Assembly: GCA_963526735.1 (NCBI GenBank)
Contig: CAURNU010000004.1
Coordinates: 1 to 64,000, forward strand
Source: CAMUQR01 sp963526735
Lineage (GTDB): Bacteria > Patescibacteriota > Saccharimonadia > Saccharimonadales > Saccharimonadaceae
Reading direction: 5' to 3'
Length of the DNA stretch: 64,000 nt
In this document: piece after piece, positions 59,662-64,000 of the stretch
Numbering within the stretch: the first letter of the stretch is position 1
How the letters are laid out: each line of letters opens with the position of its first letter
Notes under the pieces: generated by a model
Database searches by the model: none
What the model was told of the DNA's origin: nothing
What the model saw: the letters and a program-made list of their open reading frames with translations, nothing else
Made by a program: the position numbers and the translations under genes

Positions 59662-61314
59662 TTATTTCTTCAGTCGTGCGGTCTTTGGTAATATCAGACT
59701 AAAAGTTGAGCCAAAACCTATCCGACTTTTTACCTTCAGTTGTCCGCCCAGCTTATGCGCTAACTGTTTTGCCACATACAGTCCAAGACCTAATCCACTG
59801 CGACTAGCTGTTCGATAATCTTTAACCTGATAAAACTTGTCAAAAATCTGAGCTTGTTGGTTTTTGGCAATACCTAGACCAGTATCAATCACTGCGATTT
59901 CTACCTGACGCACTTTAACAGACGCGGACAGGGTAATGCCACCAGTTTCAGTGTACTTCAGGGAGTTAGTTAAGAGATTTTGTAAAATTTCTTCCAAATA
60001 AGCCGAATTAGTAGCGATTTTTGATAGCTTCGGGTCAAGATCCAGGTCAAATTGCAGACCTTTACTATTAACCGCTGGCTGATTTTTTTCGAACAAACCT
60101 TGCAATACTTTCGCTACATCGACCAGTTGAAATTGCACAATTTCCGCCTGTTCGGCTCGCGCTAGCGACGCCAAATTATTAGTCGCCGTCGCAAGCTGTG
60201 TGATGTATTGATGGGATTTTTTCAGCGCATGAACGAGTGTCAGCGGATCGGTTTTGTGGGTTAATAATACTTCCACCTCTTGCAATCCCATCTCAGCCTG
60301 AGCAATCGGCCTATGCAGTTCCTGACCAATCACCCGCGCAAATTCGTCACGCTCAGCCATCAGATTACGCTCAAAAGTCACATCACGCCACAACAATAAA
60401 TACTCACCCGCTTCTGCTACGCCATAAGCATTCTTAATCGGTGCAATTGTCAGTTCTAGCCGGATTTTTTCACCATTAGCATCAACATAAATCAGCTGAT
60501 CCGTAGTTCTAACAGTATGAGTAGCCCGAATTAGCTCATCTAACTGTACCGACTGATCGTCCAAATCAGTCAATGTTAATATCTTACTCAACTCTCGACC
60601 CACAATCTGATTATTTAATTCGAACATAGTCGAAGCAACATCATTACACAGAGAAATTTTTGAATCCTGATTGACGCGCATCACACCACAATCCAGGTTG
60701 TCAATTAAAGTTTTAATACCATCATCAGCATCTGTCACGGCGTATTTTGTGGTTTTAGAGGGTGCAGTAAGTGATTTATCGGAATTATACAAGCTTAAAA
60801 TCAACAGCACGGCTCCATAGATCACTCCGCTTAACACCATTAAACTCTTCGTACCATAGCCAGTACTCGTCAAGCCCGCTATTTTCCCACTAAAAATCAC
60901 CAGCATTTCTAAGCCAATCATATTAGCAAATACCAGCCCAAAGTTAGCGTACAGCAGACTATTAAACGCTATAATCGCCAGCACTGCCATTGTTAGTGAA
61001 CTAATATCTTGTGTCAAACCGATATAGATACCGAGCATAACGATACTAAAAACTAGGTAAAGCGTCCGTACCTTAGCCAAGTTCGGTTTAGCAGGTAGCT
61101 TAAACAGCAGTTGATAAATCACCAAGCCAACGCTCCAAATTACTACTACCGCCAATGGCCACAGTGCACTATCCAGTGGCGTGCTATCGGAAATCGGGGC
61201 AATCACCGCGTCCAGTGCAATCAAAAGAGGCGACAGCCATAACAAACCATTACAAATTACCTCAAGATATTGCATTAACTGTCGCCAGCGATATGATTGC
61301 CCACCGTTGTTCAT
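59662..61314 (-). CDS. Histidine-kinase-like membrane sensor lacking the H-box His
   Basis: 550 residues: about six membrane helices (1-177), a PAS domain (about 200-315), an HisKA-like helix pair (about 320-390) and an HATPase domain (about 430-545). The ATP site is complete: N-box LLTNSLKYTETG, G1 VIDTGLGIA, G2 SGLGLGLYVAK. The phosphoacceptor motif, normally SHELRTP, reads GQELHRP at 330-336, so Gln331 takes the His position. Either His334 serves, or the protein does not autophosphorylate in the usual way. No response regulator is adjacent. Confidence 0.87.
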   Translation of the reverse strand: MNNGGQSYRWRQLMQYLEVICNGLLWLSPLLIALDAVIAPISDSTPLDSALWPLAVVVIWSVGLVIYQLLFKLPAKPNLAKVRTLYLVFSIVMLGIYIGLTQDISSLTMAVLAIIAFNSLLYANFGLVFANMIGLEMLVIFSGKIAGLTSTGYGTKSLMVLSGVIYGAVLLILSLYNSDKSLTAPSKTTKYAVTDADDGIKTLIDNLDCGVMRVNQDSKISLCNDVASTMFELNNQIVGRELSKILTLTDLDDQSVQLDELIRATHTVRTTDQLIYVDANGEKIRLELTIAPIKNAYGVAEAGEYLLLWRDVTFERNLMAERDEFARVIGQELHRPIAQAEMGLQEVEVLLTHKTDPLTLVHALKKSHQYITQLATATNNLASLARAEQAEIVQFQLVDVAKVLQGLFEKNQPAVNSKGLQFDLDLDPKLSKIATNSAYLEEILQNLLTNSLKYTETGGITLSASVKVRQVEIAVIDTGLGIAKNQQAQIFDKFYQVKDYRTASRSGLGLGLYVAKQLAHKLGGQLKVKSRIGFGSTFSLILPKTARLKK

Positions 61315-61325
61315 AAGATTATTCT

Positions 61326-61973
61326 TTAATTATATTCAATCACTTCCCAATCAAAATCAATATTTCGAGCATAACCACCACTGCCACAGTCAGCCGTGAT
61401 GCTCGATGCCGTGACACTTTTAATATTCACCGCCGCGCTCATCTCACGATGATCTTTATCTACACATGATCCATTAATGCGCATACTACTTTTTGCTGGA
61501 TTGACTGCGTTAAAATATACTGATACCGCACCTTCCCAAGATCGCTGATAAAAGCTACCAGTCCCACGCTGAATGCTCTTCACGCCACCAGCCGCTGGAG
61601 GGGTTGGCGTCACTAAAGCTGCTGATTTAATACGATTCCATTTCGCACCCCAGTTATCATGAAGCACATCCATACCAGCCATAGTGTTATTGTCCGTACC
61701 ACGATTACGCGCCACTAACACGTCATACAATTCTGAAATACGCGATTTTACACCAGATTCTGGTGACCCAGCGATTTGCTCAGCTGATGCCGACTGATTA
61801 GGTTTAATATTCCGCGTGATAATCCCATAACCAACCACAATTATTGGTAACGCGACAAGAATCGGCAATAACTTAAGCGGTGTCACGCTAAAATTAATTG
61901 GATGACGCCAAAAATCTCTAATTTTACTAAAAAATAACTTCATTGTAGATTTAGATACAGAACTCTTTTTCAT
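61326..61973 (-). CDS. Secreted or membrane-anchored protein of unknown function
   Basis: 215 residues. A basic N-terminus and one membrane helix (about 34-52) lead to an outer domain of about 150 residues with two Cys (GSCVDK, ADCGSG) that could pair. Eleven bases upstream of the sensor gene, so probably co-transcribed with it; a ligand-sensing partner is possible. Extended TGTTAAAAT ends 6 bases before the ATG. Confidence 0.75.
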   Translation of the reverse strand: MKKSSVSKSTMKLFFSKIRDFWRHPINFSVTPLKLLPILVALPIIVVGYGIITRNIKPNQSASAEQIAGSPESGVKSRISELYDVLVARNRGTDNNTMAGMDVLHDNWGAKWNRIKSAALVTPTPPAAGGVKSIQRGTGSFYQRSWEGAVSVYFNAVNPAKSSMRINGSCVDKDHREMSAAVNIKSVTASSITADCGSGGYARNIDFDWEVIEYN

Positions 61974-62019
61974 AATGTCATTTTAACATAAGCATGACGT
62001 AATCGTCAATTTTACATCG

Positions 62020-62718
62020 TTAAACATGTGGCATAAATTGTTTGAGATGCGACTCACATTGACGATAATTAGGCATAATCCGCCCGACCTCCGCCCAAAA
62101 TGCCCGACTATGGTTCATCTGACGCAAGTGACATAGTTCATGAATCAGCACATAATCAATTAGCTCATTCGACAAACTAACCAAACCAATGTTCAGCGTA
62201 ATGATACCTCTAGACGAGCAACTGCCCCAACGCGTCGAAGCGTGAGATAATTTCGCGTTTTGATACTTAAAACCATGCTCACGCGCCAAAAATGCTAACC
62301 GTGGCAACAAAATCTCTTTGGCTTGTTTTTTGAGTAGTTTTTTGACGTAAGGGCGAATTTGTGCCTGCACACTCTCGTCCTCAACTTGCCCACCCATCGG
62401 CAAACACACCACGAGAAAATTTGGTCGCACTTTAATTTGACACTGAGCCAAACCCGCATCATATTCCAACTTCAGTAGATGAGTTTTGCCAATCACCATC
62501 CCTGGTAGATAATGATTTTTCGCTCGATGGTCGTTGATGATTTTGGCAATTTGCGGATGCGAAGTCCGCAGGAATAATTTTAAAGCCAGCTTCGGTACAC
62601 CAAATGGTGCCGTAATTTTTGGCTGACCATTCGTCCCCATCCGAAAACTAATCCGAGTCGCTCCACGTCGCCGATAGACGGCAATCGCACCGAACTCTGA
62701 ATCTAAAGTTTCCGTCAT
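62020..62718 (-). CDS. YgjP-like metallopeptidase (DUF45)
   Basis: 232 residues. HELCHLRQMNHSRAFWAEVG near 192 gives HExxH and the third His typical of the YgjP/SprT-like family. STRWGSCSSRG, also conserved in the family, precedes it. Cytoplasmic; the biological substrate is not known. 12 bases after the P-loop gene. Confidence 0.92.
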   Translation of the reverse strand: MTETLDSEFGAIAVYRRRGATRISFRMGTNGQPKITAPFGVPKLALKLFLRTSHPQIAKIINDHRAKNHYLPGMVIGKTHLLKLEYDAGLAQCQIKVRPNFLVVCLPMGGQVEDESVQAQIRPYVKKLLKKQAKEILLPRLAFLAREHGFKYQNAKLSHASTRWGSCSSRGIITLNIGLVSLSNELIDYVLIHELCHLRQMNHSRAFWAEVGRIMPNYRQCESHLKQFMPHV

Positions 62719-62730
62719 ATTCTCATCAAT

Positions 62731-63384
62731 TTAACCAAAAATTCGCAAGCGACGCTTAGGACTACTCGCATCTGCATTATTTGTCGCTTTGCGCTCTGCC
62801 ATCGGCAAACTCCGCTCGGTGGTTGGCTTTGAATCACCAGCGATACGCTTTAGTACTGATCGATATTGCATTTTGAACGAATGCTTACCACTGATAGCAA
62901 TTGGTTTTTCCATTTCGTTCGGCGGAGTGAAACGTCGTTTGAGATCTTCAAACACTTCTGGCGTCATCAAAAAATCTTTTGGATGATTGCGATTGAGACG
63001 AATAGCCCGTAGTTTAGACTCAGCATCGACATTTTGTACCCAGATTACCACCGGCTGATAACCATATTGACGAGCCAGCTGAGCATAGCGTTGCCGATCC
63101 ACTCGACTATAGAGATTGCCTTCAAGCAAAATACTTTGTTTGGTTTTAAATATTTCGCGTAAAATATCTGCACCATAACGAGTCAACTGAGCGTCTTCTT
63201 CACGACTAAAATTCGGCTCACCAAACATGAAAAAACGCCATTTGTTCAGATTGATAAACGGAATTTGATACTCTTCTGAAAACTTTTCAGCAAAAAAGGT
63301 TTTACCAGAACCCGGCAAACCAACCAAGAAAAATAGCTTAGGCATTGGACGGTTTTGGACAGATGACAGAGGGTTTTGATTCAT
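62731..63384 (-). CDS. P-loop kinase-like ATPase
   Basis: 217 residues with GLPGSGKT (21-28), a LLEGNLYS segment in place of a Walker B and an RAIRLNRNHPKD lid-like region, as in the zeta-toxin/polynucleotide kinase-like group. The substrate is unknown. The last 40 residues are basic and low complexity. TATAAT (63391-63396, extended TGA) lies 6 bases before the ATG. No antitoxin-like gene is adjacent, which argues against a toxin role. Confidence 0.78.
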   Translation of the reverse strand: MNQNPLSSVQNRPMPKLFFLVGLPGSGKTFFAEKFSEEYQIPFINLNKWRFFMFGEPNFSREEDAQLTRYGADILREIFKTKQSILLEGNLYSRVDRQRYAQLARQYGYQPVVIWVQNVDAESKLRAIRLNRNHPKDFLMTPEVFEDLKRRFTPPNEMEKPIAISGKHSFKMQYRSVLKRIAGDSKPTTERSLPMAERKATNNADASSPKRRLRIFG

Positions 63385-63396
63385 GATGTTATTATA

Positions 63397-64000
63397 TCAA
63401 GCGTGTAAATATTTAGCAATTTTTAGAGCCGCTTTCACTCCGTCGCCAACTGCTACGGCGATTTGACGATCGACACCCGCCACAATGTCACCAGCCACAA
63501 ACAAACCATCAATTTTAGTCTGATTCGCTTGTGCCACGATAAAGCCTGCTGGATCTAACTCCAAGCCCAACCTGTCGATAAAATCTAACTGAGGCACTAA
63601 ACCAATAAATACAAACACGCCGTCAACCGCCAATTGCTCAGTCTGGCCGTTCCGCTCAACTTCCACGCCCGAAACCTGAGCGTTTTGACTGAGAATCGCC
63701 TTAGTAGTAGTCTGAGTATGAACTTCGACTTGGCCAGTTTTTACCAACTCTTCCAACTCCGCCTTGAGCGCTTCAGTCGCGGTTAATTCCCCCAGAGCGA
63801 TCAAATGAATTTTGGAAGCAAATTTTGCCAAAAACAGCGTTTCTTCAACCGCTGAATTGCCACCACCAATCACGGCAATTGGACGATTTTTATAAAAAGC
63901 ACCGTCGCAGGTTGCGCAAAAATGCACACCCGAGCCAATCATTTCTGCCTCGCCAGGCACGCCGAGTTTGCGATAGGTTGTACCAGTAGCAATCAGCACT
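63397..64000 (-). CDS. trxB: Thioredoxin reductase, C-terminal part (cut by window edge)
   Basis: About 200 residues are visible. IATGTTYRKLGVPGE, the redox pair CATC in HFCATCDGAFYK, the NADPH fold GGGNSAVEE and the C-terminal FAD motif VAGDIV identify bacterial TrxB. The N-terminal FAD domain lies beyond the window. It would reduce thioredoxin with NADPH. Confidence 0.95.
   Translation of the reverse strand, partial: VLIATGTTYRKLGVPGEAEMIGSGVHFCATCDGAFYKNRPIAVIGGGNSAVEETLFLAKFASKIHLIALGELTATEALKAELEELVKTGQVEVHTQTTTKAILSQNAQVSGVEVERNGQTEQLAVDGVFVFIGLVPQLDFIDRLGLELDPAGFIVAQANQTKIDGLFVAGDIVAGVDRQIAVAVGDGVKAALKIAKYLHA

Noticed and set aside
62731..63384. Zeta-type toxin of a toxin-antitoxin pair
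   Set aside because: The P-loop and lid resemble that group, but there is no small antitoxin gene next to it and the neighbours are housekeeping-type genes.
1..64000. UGA recoded as glycine, as in some other CPR lineages
   Set aside because: Several genes end in TGA at the expected family length (for example the PfkB-like and tpiA genes), and no conserved gene contains an in-frame TGA.

Overview
The window looks like a chromosomal segment of a small-genome Candidate Phyla Radiation bacterium, most likely a Saccharibacteria (TM7) relative. The reasons are the mix of genes: an XRE-HTH/MurA fusion, a type IV pilin set, large sortase-type surface proteins, a bare lower-glycolysis set, an E. coli-type exonuclease I and many small membrane proteins. 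No amino-acid, cofactor or nucleotide de novo synthesis is seen apart from thymidylate and folate reduction. The standard code fits: TGA is used as a stop and no gene needs it as a sense codon. The lineage is an inference from gene content, not a database result. No IS element, prophage, CRISPR array or replication origin was seen.

Layout. 1-4.6 kb: tRNA-Gly, an L,D-transpeptidase and uvrB. 4.6-9.4 kb: small membrane genes and a tightly overlapping operon of GAPDH, rpiB, rpe, a PfkB-like protein and two unknowns. 9.5-14.6 kb: a RelA/SpoT homologue, a SAP-domain gene, exonuclease I and obg. 14.6-16.9 kb: four tRNAs, a DUF2268 protease and a CYTH protein. 16.9-23.7 kb: a membrane-anchored peptide-binding protein, secG, a holin-4 type membrane protein, uvrC and uvrA. 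23.7-26.7 kb: an isolated 33-residue glycine-rich peptide gene, a second DUF2268 protease, a zinc-ribbon protein and an M16 peptidase. 26.8-33.6 kb: pcrA, a tail-anchored protein, tpiA, pgk and pyk.

33.7-38.4 kb: tRNAs, a strongly structured leader or small RNA, a Cna_B-domain surface protein and an LPKTG surface protein. 38.4-42.6 kb: five pilin-like proteins and murB. 42.7-44.9 kb: the thyA-folA-tmk operon. 45-49.6 kb: tRNA-Lys, HTH-murA and a membrane ClpB/C-like ATPase with a small partner. 49.7-53.5 kb: a 1281-residue LRR/repeat adhesin. 53.7-58.4 kb: ppa, rplA, a DUF922 protease, rplK, nusG and secE. 58.5-64 kb: a glycosyltransferase, a histidine-kinase-like protein, a YgjP peptidase, a P-loop kinase and the end of trxB.

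How it works together. Energy comes from lower glycolysis (gap, pgk, tpiA, pyk) with pentose interconversion (rpe, rpiB). All three uvr genes and pcrA give a complete nucleotide-excision set. murA, murB and the L,D-transpeptidase support a peptidoglycan wall. Pilins, the LRR and Cna_B proteins and the LPKTG protein fit a cell that attaches to other cells. A recurring architecture is a -10 box placed 6-7 nt before the start codon with no Shine-Dalgarno sequence, at fourteen genes, which suggests common leaderless translation. The best candidates for something undescribed are the structured RNA at 33963-34178, the glycine-rich peptide gene at 23867-23968, the HTH-MurA gene with an inverted repeat over its promoter, and a tRNA-Gly with an apparent U19-A56 swap.
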